Below are positions 16,896-24,666 of a stretch of DNA of 64,000 nucleotides, in pieces. The translations under genes were made by a program, and so were the position numbers. The notes beneath the pieces are model-generated. The model had not been told where the DNA came from, searched no databases, and saw nothing but the letters and a program-made list of their open reading frames with translations. Positions within the stretch are counted from its first letter, which is position 1; every line of letters begins with the position of its first letter. Source of the DNA: Mesorhizobium sp. CU3 (lineage in GTDB: Bacteria > Pseudomonadota > Alphaproteobacteria > Rhizobiales > Rhizobiaceae); NCBI RefSeq assembly GCF_006442965.1, contig NZ_VFWX01000013.1, positions 124,001-188,000 of the forward strand, in the 5' to 3' direction.

Positions 16896-16947
16896 GCGAC
16901 GCCGTCAGCCGGCTGGGAATGACCGGCAGGGGTCATAAGGAGGAGAA

Positions 16948-17715
16948 ATGTCTGTAATATCGTTATTGGCGCAGCATGCGGACCTCGCGGTGCATAATAT
17001 GCATGTCGCGGGCACCATGGTCTCGGATGCTGCCTGGCACGGCAAGCTCGGCGTCGAGCACGCCACCGATCATCTCGTGGTCCTGGCACAGGCGACGACC
17101 GACAGCGCGCCGGTCACCGCCGATCAGCTGAAGGAACAGCTGAAGAACGTCCAGCAGGAAGAACAGCTTGGCTGGCTGACCGCGATCGGCAAATACTTCA
17201 TCGGCATCTTCCAGAAGGGCGGCGAGGTCTTCGCCGGCTTCGTCACCGGCATCATCCCGACGCTGGTCGTGCTGATGACGGCCTTCTACGCCGTCACCGA
17301 ACTGGTCGGCGAAGAGCGCGTCCACGGTCTGGCTCGCGGCGCCGGCCGCATCGCGTTGACCCGTTATACGGTGCTGCCGGTGCTCTCGGTGTTCTTCCTC
17401 ACCAACCCGATGGCCTACACCTTCGGCTCGTTCCTGGAAGAAAAGCACAAGCCCGCCTTCTACGATGCGGCAGTGTCCTACGTGCATCCGCCGCTCGGCC
17501 TGTTCCCGCATATCAACCCCGGTGAATATTTCGTCTGGGGCGGCATGCTGGTGGCGCTGCTCGATCTCGAGAAGCGCGGTGTCATCGCCAACGGCTACCA
17601 CGTCAAGGTGGCCATCTGGTACGCCATCGTCGGCCTGGTCGTCATCCTGCTCAAGGGCATGCTGACCGAGCGCATCACCGCCATCATGGCGCGCCGCCAG
17701 GGCGTCGAGCTCTAA
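16948..17715 (+). CDS. srlA: PTS glucitol/sorbitol-family EIIC component
   Basis: A 255-residue membrane protein. From residue about 76 it matches E. coli SrlA closely: GKYFIGIFQKGGEVFAGFVTG, FFLTNPMAYTFGSFLEEKHK, and the GLFPHINPGEYFVWGG loop. Three or four hydrophobic helices follow in the usual order. The family protein is about 187 residues, so the first 75 residues are an extra, soluble, partly helical extension (QLKEQLKNVQQEEQ) not found in the enterobacterial enzyme. It forms the sugar channel with the EIIBC protein encoded next. The symbol marks the family; the true substrate may not be sorbitol. Confidence 0.88.
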   Translation: MSVISLLAQHADLAVHNMHVAGTMVSDAAWHGKLGVEHATDHLVVLAQATTDSAPVTADQLKEQLKNVQQEEQLGWLTAIGKYFIGIFQKGGEVFAGFVTGIIPTLVVLMTAFYAVTELVGEERVHGLARGAGRIALTRYTVLPVLSVFFLTNPMAYTFGSFLEEKHKPAFYDAAVSYVHPPLGLFPHINPGEYFVWGGMLVALLDLEKRGVIANGYHVKVAIWYAIVGLVVILLKGMLTERITAIMARRQGVEL

Positions 17716-17731
17716 GGGCGGGGAGGACATC

Positions 17732-18739
17732 ATGGCCAAGACATTCAAAGCCGTAAAGATCTCCCGGGGCAACACAGGCTGGGGCGGTCCGCTCGTCATC
17801 GAGCCGACCGCGCAGCGTGACAAGGTCGTCTCCGTCACCGGCGGCGGCATCCATCCGGTGGCGCAGCTCATTGCCGATATGACCGGCGCCACGGCCGTCG
17901 ACGGGTTCAAGGCGCCGCCGATCGAAAGCGAGATGGCTGTCGTCGTCGTCGACTGCGGCGGCACCGCGCGCTGCGGCGTCTACCCGCGCAAGCGTATCCC
18001 GACCGTCAATTTGACGCCGGTCGGCCAGGCGGGTCCGCTCGCCCAGTTCATCACGGAAGACATCTACGTTTCGGGCGTGAAGCCGGCCAATGTCACAATG
18101 GCCGACGGATCCGAGGCGGTCACCACTGCGGGGGGAGCAGCATCGATGAGTTCGAGCAACAACAACACAGCAACCCGGGCGGCCGAGCCGCTGCCGAGCG
18201 AAGGCGGGCTGATCGGCCTGATCAGCTCGATCGGCCGCGTCATGGGCCGCGTGGTCGGCATCTTCTTCAACTCCGGCCGCCGCACCATCGACCAGGTCGT
18301 GCGCAACGTGCTGCCCTTCATGGCCTTCGTGACCATGCTGATCGGCCTGATCCTCTATACCGGCATCGGTGACGTGCTGGCCCAGCCGATGGGACCGCTG
18401 GCCAACAACATCGTCGGCCTGCTGATCATCTCGGCCATCTGCGGCCTGCCGTTCCTGTCGCCCATCCTGGGACCGGGCGCGGTCATCGCGCAGGTCATCG
18501 GCGTCGCCATCATCGGACCGCAGATCGCCAACGGCACCATCTCCCCGGCAATGGCGCTGCCGGCGCTGTTTGCCTACAACACCCAGGTCGGCTGCGACTT
18601 CGTCCCGGTCGGCCTGGCGCTGGGTGAAGCCAAGCCGAAGACGATCGAAATCGGTGTGCCGGCGGTGCTGATCAGCCGCCAGATCATGGGCCCGGTCTCC
18701 GTGCTGATCGCGTGGGTCGTGTCCCTGATCGTGTTCTGA
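17732..18739 (+). CDS. srlE: PTS glucitol/sorbitol-family EIIBC component
   Basis: A 335-residue protein. The N-terminal EIIB domain (residues 1-125) has the phosphocysteine region VDCGGTARCGVYPRKRIPTVN in part, with Cys75 as the likely phosphorylation site and Cys81 nearby, and ITEDIYVSGVKPANVT. After a Ser/Asn linker the membrane part (about 160-335) has VLPFMAFVTMLIGLILYTG and LGPGAVIAQVIGVAIIG, then YNTQVGCDFVPVGLALGEA, all as in SrlE. It starts 16 bp after the EIIC gene with GGGGAGGACATC before the ATG. It transfers phosphate from EIIA to the incoming polyol. Confidence 0.92.
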   Translation: MAKTFKAVKISRGNTGWGGPLVIEPTAQRDKVVSVTGGGIHPVAQLIADMTGATAVDGFKAPPIESEMAVVVVDCGGTARCGVYPRKRIPTVNLTPVGQAGPLAQFITEDIYVSGVKPANVTMADGSEAVTTAGGAASMSSSNNNTATRAAEPLPSEGGLIGLISSIGRVMGRVVGIFFNSGRRTIDQVVRNVLPFMAFVTMLIGLILYTGIGDVLAQPMGPLANNIVGLLIISAICGLPFLSPILGPGAVIAQVIGVAIIGPQIANGTISPAMALPALFAYNTQVGCDFVPVGLALGEAKPKTIEIGVPAVLISRQIMGPVSVLIAWVVSLIVF

Positions 18740-18740
18740 A

Positions 18741-18832
18741 GCAATTCCAGGAAAGGTGCGTTGCGGTTTTCCGTTCGGAATTGCGTAGAGACAAATAGTT
18801 AGAGCAGGTTAGCGGAACGCTGAACTGCTCTA
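18741..18832. repeat. Dispersed palindromic repeat between srlE and srlB
   Basis: GCAATTCCAGGAAA...TTTTCCGTTCGGAATTGC (18741-18785) is a copy of the repeat seen at 35944, 39806 and, inverted, at 49181. A second hairpin follows with arms AGAGCAG/CTGCTCT (18801-18832). It separates EIIBC from EIIA within one operon and could modulate relative expression. Confidence 0.8.
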
Positions 18833-18862
18833 AGGTATCAGTAACAAAACGAGGTTCGCCAT

Positions 18863-19243
18863 ATGTCGGTTCTTCTCAAGACACGGGTCACTTCTATCGG
18901 ACCCGAAGTGGCGGACCTCGCCGAGGGCGGCGTGGTCATCCTGTTCGCGGATGGCTCGCCTCCCGAACTGGCCGAAGTCTCCGTGCTGCACAAGACGGAG
19001 GAAGGCCCGAGCGACGACGGGCCGGCGAAAGGCGCGTCGATCACGCTCGGAGCGGTTTCGGCAACGATAACGGCCGTCGGCGAAACGGCCTGGAGCAAGG
19101 TCCGCGAAATGGGCCATGTCGTCATCTCCTTCAACGGCGCGACCGAGGCCGAAAGGCCGGGCGAATTATGCGCGTCCGAGATCGACACCGCTGCGCTGGT
19201 GAGCGCGCTGACGCCGGGCGCTGTCATCACCATCGCCGCCTGA
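18863..19243 (+). CDS. srlB: PTS glucitol/sorbitol-family EIIA component
   Basis: A 126-residue protein of the EIIA-Gut family. His43 in SVLHKTEEG sits at the same position as the phosphohistidine of E. coli SrlB, and AVGETAWSKVREMGHVVISF matches its TAVGxxAxxxxRELGHVTLRF block. It is a small soluble phosphocarrier taking phosphate from the HPr module of the next gene. The start at ATG 18863 follows ACGAGG. The operon continues 48 bp later with the HPr-EI fusion. Confidence 0.88.
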   Translation: MSVLLKTRVTSIGPEVADLAEGGVVILFADGSPPELAEVSVLHKTEEGPSDDGPAKGASITLGAVSATITAVGETAWSKVREMGHVVISFNGATEAERPGELCASEIDTAALVSALTPGAVITIAA

Positions 19244-19291
19244 TAGGATTTCCGCCGTCGCGAAGATGGCGCTACAAGCTAGAGTATAGTC

Positions 19292-21271
19292 ATGGAACGC
19301 TCGACCATCGTCAGAGTGCATGAAGGTTTGCACGCCCGTCCCGCCACGCGGTTCGTCAAGCTCGCCAAGGGCTTCGAATCCGACGTCGAGCTGGTCAAGG
19401 ACGGCAAGGCGGTCAGCGCCAAGAGCTCGGTCAAGCTGATGCTCCTGGCGGTCAAGGAAAACCAGGAAGTCACCGTGCGCGCCAATGGCGCCGACGCGAT
19501 CGAGGCGATCGAGGCGCTGATCGGCTACCTGGAGAACCCGCGCGCCGGTCTCGAGGAAGAGCCGGGCGAAGCCGCTGCGGAGGCGCCGGCCACTGCCGCT
19601 CCTGAAGTCGCATCGCCCGCCGACGCTCCGCCAGGAGATGCAACGCCGAAGCTCCAGGGCGTTGCCGCCAGTGAGGGCGTGGCCATTGGACCGGCCTTCG
19701 CACATTTCCCCGCCGAGATCGAAGGGCCGGGCAGGCGCCTGCGAGCCGAAGAGATCGACGGCGAGATCGAACGCTTTCGCAGCGCCATAGCGACGGTGCA
19801 GGCGCGCATGGACCGCACGCTTGCCGAGGACAGCCTATCGGCCGGCGACCGCGGCATCGTCGCCGCCCTGCGCGACATCGCCGCCGACGACAGCCTGACC
19901 GGCGAGGTCGAAAAGCTGATCGGCGAGGGCGATGACGCGGTGTCGGCCGTCATTGGCGCGGCTTCCACCATCGCGGCCGATTTCAGCGCCGTCGACGACC
20001 ACTACCTCAATGCCCGCGCCGACGACGTCCACGCCGTCGGCCGACAGATCTGCCTCGTTCTGCTCGGCCAGGACGAGGTCAGCCTCGAGTCGATCCCGCA
20101 AGGCGCGATCCTGATTGCCGACGATATCGGCGCCTGGGACCTGGCGCGCGCGCCGTTGAAGCGCATCGGCGGCGTGGTCTGCGGCCATGGCGGCGCCACC
20201 TCGCACATCGCCATCATCGCCCGCTCGCACGGCATCCCGGCGGTGTTGGGTCTCGGCGAGAAGGTAAACGCGCTGCGCGCCGCTAAGGAGGTCGCGATCG
20301 ACGGCAATGCCGGGCATGTCATCGTCGATCCGGACGAGGCCGTGCGCAGCGATTTCACGCGGCGCGTCGAGGCCGCTGCGCAGGAGCGGGCGGGTCTGAC
20401 CGTCTTCAAGAGCGTGACACCGAAACGCGCCGACGGCACGGTCATCGAGGTCGCGGCCAATATCGGTTCGCTGGAGGAGATCGAGGCGGCGCAGGAAGCC
20501 GGCGCCATGGGCGTCGGGCTGTTCCGCACCGAACTGCTCTTCATGCGCCACATGCATCTGCCGTCCGAGGACATGCAGGCAGAGACCTACAGCGCCTTGG
20601 CCAAGGCCTTCGCGCCGCATTCCGTCATCGTGCGCACGCTGGACATCGGCGGCGACAAGCCGATCGCCGGCATCGAATTCCCAGACGAGGAAAACCCTTT
20701 CCTCGGCTGGCGCGGCATCCGCATGTGCCTCGACCGCCCCGACATCTTCAAGAAGCAACTGCGGGCGCTGCTCAGGGCCGCCGTCCACGGCAACATCAAG
20801 GTGATGCTGCCGATGGTCTCGGAAATCGCCGAAGTCACCCGCACGCGTGCGCTGGTCGAAGAATGCGCGGCCGAACTGAAGGCCGAAGGCGTGCCGCATG
20901 CGGCCTTCGATCTCGGCGTCATGATCGAGACGCCGGCCGCCGTGCTGATCGCGCCGGCGCTGGCCAGGGAAGTGGCGTTCTTCTCCATCGGCACCAATGA
21001 TCTCACCCAGTACATCATGGCCGCCGATCGCCTCAATCCGACCGTCGCCAAGCTCAACGACGTCGCCAATCCGGCGGTGATGTCGGCGATAGAGCTGACG
21101 GCCAAAGCGGGCGTCGCCGCCGGCATCATGGTCGGCATGTGCGGCGAGGCTGCGGGCCGTCCGGATTTGATACCGATCTTCGTCAAGATGGGCCTGACCG
21201 AGCTCAGCATGAGCCCGGCCTCGATCCAGCGTGCCAAGAAGACCATCGCCGCCATGGCGGCCGAAAAATAA
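19292..21271 (+). CDS. HPr-enzyme I fusion phosphotransferase
   Basis: A 659-residue fusion. Residues 1-85 are an HPr domain with the phosphohistidine His14 in EGLHARPATRFV and Ser45/Ser46 in SAKSSVKLM at the regulatory-serine position. An Ala/Pro/Glu-rich linker follows (86-112). Residues 113-659 are enzyme I: GHGGATSHIAIIARSHGIPAV with phosphohistidine His305, GVGLFRTELLFM, ENPFLGWRGIRM, the substrate loop FFSIGTNDLTQYI, and the proton-donor Cys617 in VGMCGEAAG. It gives the glucitol-type permease its own phosphate supply, apart from the nitrogen-PTS of rhizobia. It closes the PTS operon and converges with the gene at 21290. Confidence 0.94.
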   Translation: MERSTIVRVHEGLHARPATRFVKLAKGFESDVELVKDGKAVSAKSSVKLMLLAVKENQEVTVRANGADAIEAIEALIGYLENPRAGLEEEPGEAAAEAPATAAPEVASPADAPPGDATPKLQGVAASEGVAIGPAFAHFPAEIEGPGRRLRAEEIDGEIERFRSAIATVQARMDRTLAEDSLSAGDRGIVAALRDIAADDSLTGEVEKLIGEGDDAVSAVIGAASTIAADFSAVDDHYLNARADDVHAVGRQICLVLLGQDEVSLESIPQGAILIADDIGAWDLARAPLKRIGGVVCGHGGATSHIAIIARSHGIPAVLGLGEKVNALRAAKEVAIDGNAGHVIVDPDEAVRSDFTRRVEAAAQERAGLTVFKSVTPKRADGTVIEVAANIGSLEEIEAAQEAGAMGVGLFRTELLFMRHMHLPSEDMQAETYSALAKAFAPHSVIVRTLDIGGDKPIAGIEFPDEENPFLGWRGIRMCLDRPDIFKKQLRALLRAAVHGNIKVMLPMVSEIAEVTRTRALVEECAAELKAEGVPHAAFDLGVMIETPAAVLIAPALAREVAFFSIGTNDLTQYIMAADRLNPTVAKLNDVANPAVMSAIELTAKAGVAAGIMVGMCGEAAGRPDLIPIFVKMGLTELSMSPASIQRAKKTIAAMAAEK

Positions 21272-21289
21272 CCGATGTCGAACCGCCGG

Positions 21290-22060
21290 TTACGTCAGAT
21301 GCGCAAGCAGGGTGGCGAAAACCGGGGTCAGTTCCTTGACCGCATCGGGCTGCGCGCAGGCCTGGCGGATGCGATCCTCCCGCACTTCGGCCGCCAGCAC
21401 CGCGATCTCCAGAATATCGGGCTCGGGCGCGCCCTCGGCCTTGCTCGCCAGTCCGCAGGCAAGCGCCAGCGGCGCAAGGCATTTTATGTTCAACGAGCGG
21501 TCGCCGCTTGCGGTCTCGCCGGATTGCACAGGGTGATGGCCGAGGCTTTCGACAAGCAGCGCCGAGCACGCCGCCGCGACCTGATCGGTGGCGGCCGCCT
21601 CCGCGGTCGCTACGGCGAGAAGGTCCGCATAGCGCTTGCGCATCGCGGCTTGGACGGCGGAAAAACTCGCCTCATGCACGCGCGGATTGTCGACGCCATA
21701 GCCGGCGAGCACTGCGCGCGTCAGGTAGTACATATCGCGCCGGAACTGGCGCTCGCCGTCGATCTGCCGGTCCTCATTGCCTTCGGGAAAATAGGTTCTC
21801 AGGCTTTTGACCGTGGTACCGTCGATCTTGAGCGGCCGCGAATGCGGAACGAAGGATTCGGCGATCGTCAGCGCCTCGTCGACGGCGCTCGCCGCGTGGC
21901 CGAGCAGGCTCTTGCCTGGGAACGGCGGCAGATTGGCGATTTCGCGCGGCGGCTCGCCGGTGCTGTCATGCCGGCTCTGGCGGATGACGTCGCGCAGTTC
22001 CCTGAGCCGGTCCTTCAGGTTGACGCGGACATCCTCGGAGATTTGTCGCAGCATTGCCAA
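21290..22060 (-). CDS. Hypothetical protein, unknown function
   Basis: A 256-residue soluble protein with no signal peptide or membrane helix. The N-terminus is charged and helical (QISEDVRVNLKDRLRELRDVI), and the rest is Ala-rich and helical (FRRDMYYLTRAVLAGYGV; VAAACSALLVESLGHHPV). Codon use is like the neighbours. I do not recognise a family. It converges with the HPr-EI gene, 18 bp apart, and is divergent from the SorC regulator, so it may share the 22061-22193 regulatory region with it, but nothing in the sequence assigns it to the polyol pathway. Confidence 0.65.
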   Translation of the reverse strand: MAMLRQISEDVRVNLKDRLRELRDVIRQSRHDSTGEPPREIANLPPFPGKSLLGHAASAVDEALTIAESFVPHSRPLKIDGTTVKSLRTYFPEGNEDRQIDGERQFRRDMYYLTRAVLAGYGVDNPRVHEASFSAVQAAMRKRYADLLAVATAEAAATDQVAAACSALLVESLGHHPVQSGETASGDRSLNIKCLAPLALACGLASKAEGAPEPDILEIAVLAAEVREDRIRQACAQPDAVKELTPVFATLLAHLT

Positions 22061-22193
22061 TTGCCTCGAAATGCTGAAGCCGGTTACGGCTTAGGGCGCC
22101 AGTCGCCCTCTCTAGATTGTTCGTGTCGATTGGTAGATCAATAGACGATAATTAACCAGCGTGCAGAATCGGCGTTCGATCGTGGAGGGGAAT

Positions 22194-23201
22194 TTGGGCA
22201 GGCGGCATCAAGGCGAATCTGAAAGCGGCCGGGCGGAAGCGTCCGAGCAGGTCGTCAATGAAAGCCGCAGCGATCGCCTGAGAATCCGCGCCGCCTGGAT
22301 GTATTTCGTCGAGCAGATGACGCAGAACGAAATCGCCGACGTGCTCGGCGTCGGCCGCGTCACCATCGTGCGCATGCTGGCCGACGCGAGGGCGCGCAAC
22401 GAGGTGAAGATCACCATTGAGAGCGAGCTTCTGGAGATCGTACGGCTGGAGCGGGCGCTGGAACGCACCTTCGGCCTGCAGCAGGCGCTGGTCGCGCCGC
22501 TCACCGACCCCAATGCCGATCCGATCCCGGCCATCGCCGCCAAGACCGGCATGTTCCTGTCCGACGCGATGAAATCCGGCATGCGCGTCGGCGTCGGCTG
22601 GGGCGTGACGCTGTTCCACTCCTTGCCGTTCATCAGCGCCAAATCGCTGACCGATTTCAGCGTGATTTCGCTGCTCGGCGGCGTCGGCATCGCGCGCCGG
22701 GTCAACCCGGCCGAGTTCGCCTGGCGCTTTGCCCAGATTTTCCAGGGCGACGGCTATCTGATGCCGACGCCGGCCGTCGTCGACAGCGTCGAAACCAAGA
22801 TCGCGCTGGTCGAGCGTTGCGGCCTGCAGGAGATCTTCGAGATGGCCGACGCGCTCGACGCCGTGCTGCTCAGCGTCGGCGGCATCGCCTCGGCCACCAC
22901 CTTCTCGCGCGGCGGCTTCCTCAAGGAAGCGGACCGCGAAGCCCTGCTGGCGCGCGGCGCGGTCGGCGATCTTCTGTTCCATTTCTACGACCGCAATGGC
23001 GATCTGGTCGACCATCCCGTGAACGGCCATGTGATGTCGGTGGATGTCGACCGCCTGCGCAAGGCGCCGATCCGCATCCTCACCTCTGGTGGCGCGGAAA
23101 AGACCCAGGCGCTGCTCGGCGCCATGAACCTGATCGCGCCGACCATCCTGATCACTGACGAGGAAAGCGCGCGACGGATGTTGGCGGCGCATGGGGCATA
23201 G
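22194..23201 (+). CDS. SorC/DeoR-family sugar-binding transcriptional regulator
   Basis: About 335 residues. The N-terminal helix-turn-helix is in IRAAWMYFVEQMTQNEIADV with the recognition helix VGRVTIVRMLADARA. The C-terminal sugar-phosphate-binding domain (about 80-335) contains VGVGWGVTLFHSLPF, SLLGGVGIARRVNP and SVGGIASATTFSRGG, the ligand loops of the SorC family, which sense phosphorylated sugars. The TTG at 22194 is preferred: GGAGGGG stands five bases before it, while GTG 22161 (346 residues) has no ribosome site. It is the obvious regulator of the PTS and dehydrogenase operons on either side. Confidence 0.9.
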   Translation: MGRRHQGESESGRAEASEQVVNESRSDRLRIRAAWMYFVEQMTQNEIADVLGVGRVTIVRMLADARARNEVKITIESELLEIVRLERALERTFGLQQALVAPLTDPNADPIPAIAAKTGMFLSDAMKSGMRVGVGWGVTLFHSLPFISAKSLTDFSVISLLGGVGIARRVNPAEFAWRFAQIFQGDGYLMPTPAVVDSVETKIALVERCGLQEIFEMADALDAVLLSVGGIASATTFSRGGFLKEADREALLARGAVGDLLFHFYDRNGDLVDHPVNGHVMSVDVDRLRKAPIRILTSGGAEKTQALLGAMNLIAPTILITDEESARRMLAAHGA

Positions 23202-23266
23202 GCGGTTGGCGCAAACTCGCCGCTAACGCTTCACGCTGCCTTCGCGGGGGATTTCAAGGATTAGAA

Positions 23267-23343
<77 letters not shown>

Positions 23344-23397
23344 GACCGGGTGGCGATGTATCGTGATAACCCCGTGCGGGTCAACCGAATTCGGCTG

Positions 23398-24666
23398 CTA
23401 TCTTGCAGGTGAAATCGAGAGCAGGGATGCCGGCCTCTCCAGCCGCAATTCTCGCTGGTGCCGGTACTCAAGCGCGATCGCACCCCAGACCAGGCCCATC
23501 AGCAGATAGAGATGGCGCCAGTGGTCGATGTCGATGAAGGTGCCGAGGCCGATATTGCCGAGATAGGCGACATAGGCGCAGAGCAGATAGGGCTGCCACG
23601 GCCGGTCGCGCAAAAGAATGCGGAAGCCGGCGCCGATCGTCCACAAAGTCAGCGTCAGGAACGAGACGAACCCCAGCCAGCCATAATCCATCAGCGCCTT
23701 AAGCCAGATATCGTGCGTGTCCTCGCCATAGATCGTGCCGAAGACCAGCGGGCCGATGCCGAAAGGATGCTCCATCGCCAGCTGGAAGCCGATCGTATAG
23801 CGGGCGAAACGGCCGAGCCGCGCCGAATCGTAGCTCTGCTCGAGCTGCGCGCGCTGGGTGAACATGTCCGACACGCCAGGCAGTTGCAGGATGACGACGA
23901 AGGCGATGACCAGCAGCGCCACGGCCGCGATCGTCATCACCACGACCCGCAGCCGGAACTTGCCGCTGGCGCTCTGCAGGAACAGGCATGCGGTCAGCAA
24001 CACCGCCGAGACCGCGAACATGCCCCAGGCACCGCGCGAGAAGGAAAAGAAGATGCCGGCGGTGATGGCGAGCAGGGGCACCGCCAATAGCGGCATGCGC
24101 GACACCGGCCCGGTCAAAAGCAAATAGAGCAGATAGGTGCCGGGCAGCACCAGGAACGGCCCGAACACGTTCGGGTCCTGGAACGCGCCGGCGGCGCGGT
24201 CGTATTTGGTGAATATCTCGGCGCCAGGAAAGGCGTGGAAATAACCGGCGATGCCGAGCAGCGACGTCGCCACAGCCGATACCACATAGGCGATGAAGAT
24301 CAGCCGGTAGAGGCTGGGCTGGGTCGAGGTCACCGAGGCGAAGAACACGGCGCTGAACGCCAGGAACAGCGACACCGCGAGATAGAGCGGCGTGTTGGCG
24401 AGGTCTTCCATCTGCGTCATGGCGATCATGCCGCCGATGTTCATCGTCACCAAAAGGATCAGCAGCGGCAGGATCGCGCGCGAGATCCTGAGGCCGAACA
24501 GCGCCCACACCGCGATCAGCCCGGCCATGTAGATTTCGTAGGGCGCGGGCTCGCTGATGACGAAGCCGGAGAGAAGAATGCCGATGCCTATCGCCGCCGA
24601 CGCGATCAGCGCGATCAGCTTGGCGTTGACCGCCGAAGCCGGCACCTCATGGACGACGGCGCTCAA
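23398..24666 (-). CDS. O-antigen ligase/polymerase-like (Wzy/ExoQ-type) membrane protein
   Basis: A 422-residue polytopic protein with about ten to twelve hydrophobic helices. The large loop with GAFQDPNVFGPFLVLPGTYLL and the helix AGIFFSFSRGAWGMF is typical of the O-antigen ligase/polymerase family, as is GEDTHDIWLKALMDYGWLG. It starts with TTG at 24666, overlapping the stop of the upstream glycosyltransferase gene by four bases (TTGA), so the two are translationally coupled. It most likely polymerises the exopolysaccharide repeat units in the periplasmic face of the inner membrane. Confidence 0.85.
   Translation of the reverse strand: MSAVVHEVPASAVNAKLIALIASAAIGIGILLSGFVISEPAPYEIYMAGLIAVWALFGLRISRAILPLLILLVTMNIGGMIAMTQMEDLANTPLYLAVSLFLAFSAVFFASVTSTQPSLYRLIFIAYVVSAVATSLLGIAGYFHAFPGAEIFTKYDRAAGAFQDPNVFGPFLVLPGTYLLYLLLTGPVSRMPLLAVPLLAITAGIFFSFSRGAWGMFAVSAVLLTACLFLQSASGKFRLRVVVMTIAAVALLVIAFVVILQLPGVSDMFTQRAQLEQSYDSARLGRFARYTIGFQLAMEHPFGIGPLVFGTIYGEDTHDIWLKALMDYGWLGFVSFLTLTLWTIGAGFRILLRDRPWQPYLLCAYVAYLGNIGLGTFIDIDHWRHLYLLMGLVWGAIALEYRHQRELRLERPASLLSISPAR

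Noticed and set aside
16948..19243. Plain sorbitol-uptake operon
   Set aside because: No SrlD-type sorbitol-6-phosphate dehydrogenase is in the locus; DRL and E1/E2 take its place.
22152..23192. 346-codon minus-strand frame across the SorC regulator
   Set aside because: Exact antisense shadow of the regulator; His/Gln-rich without any motif.
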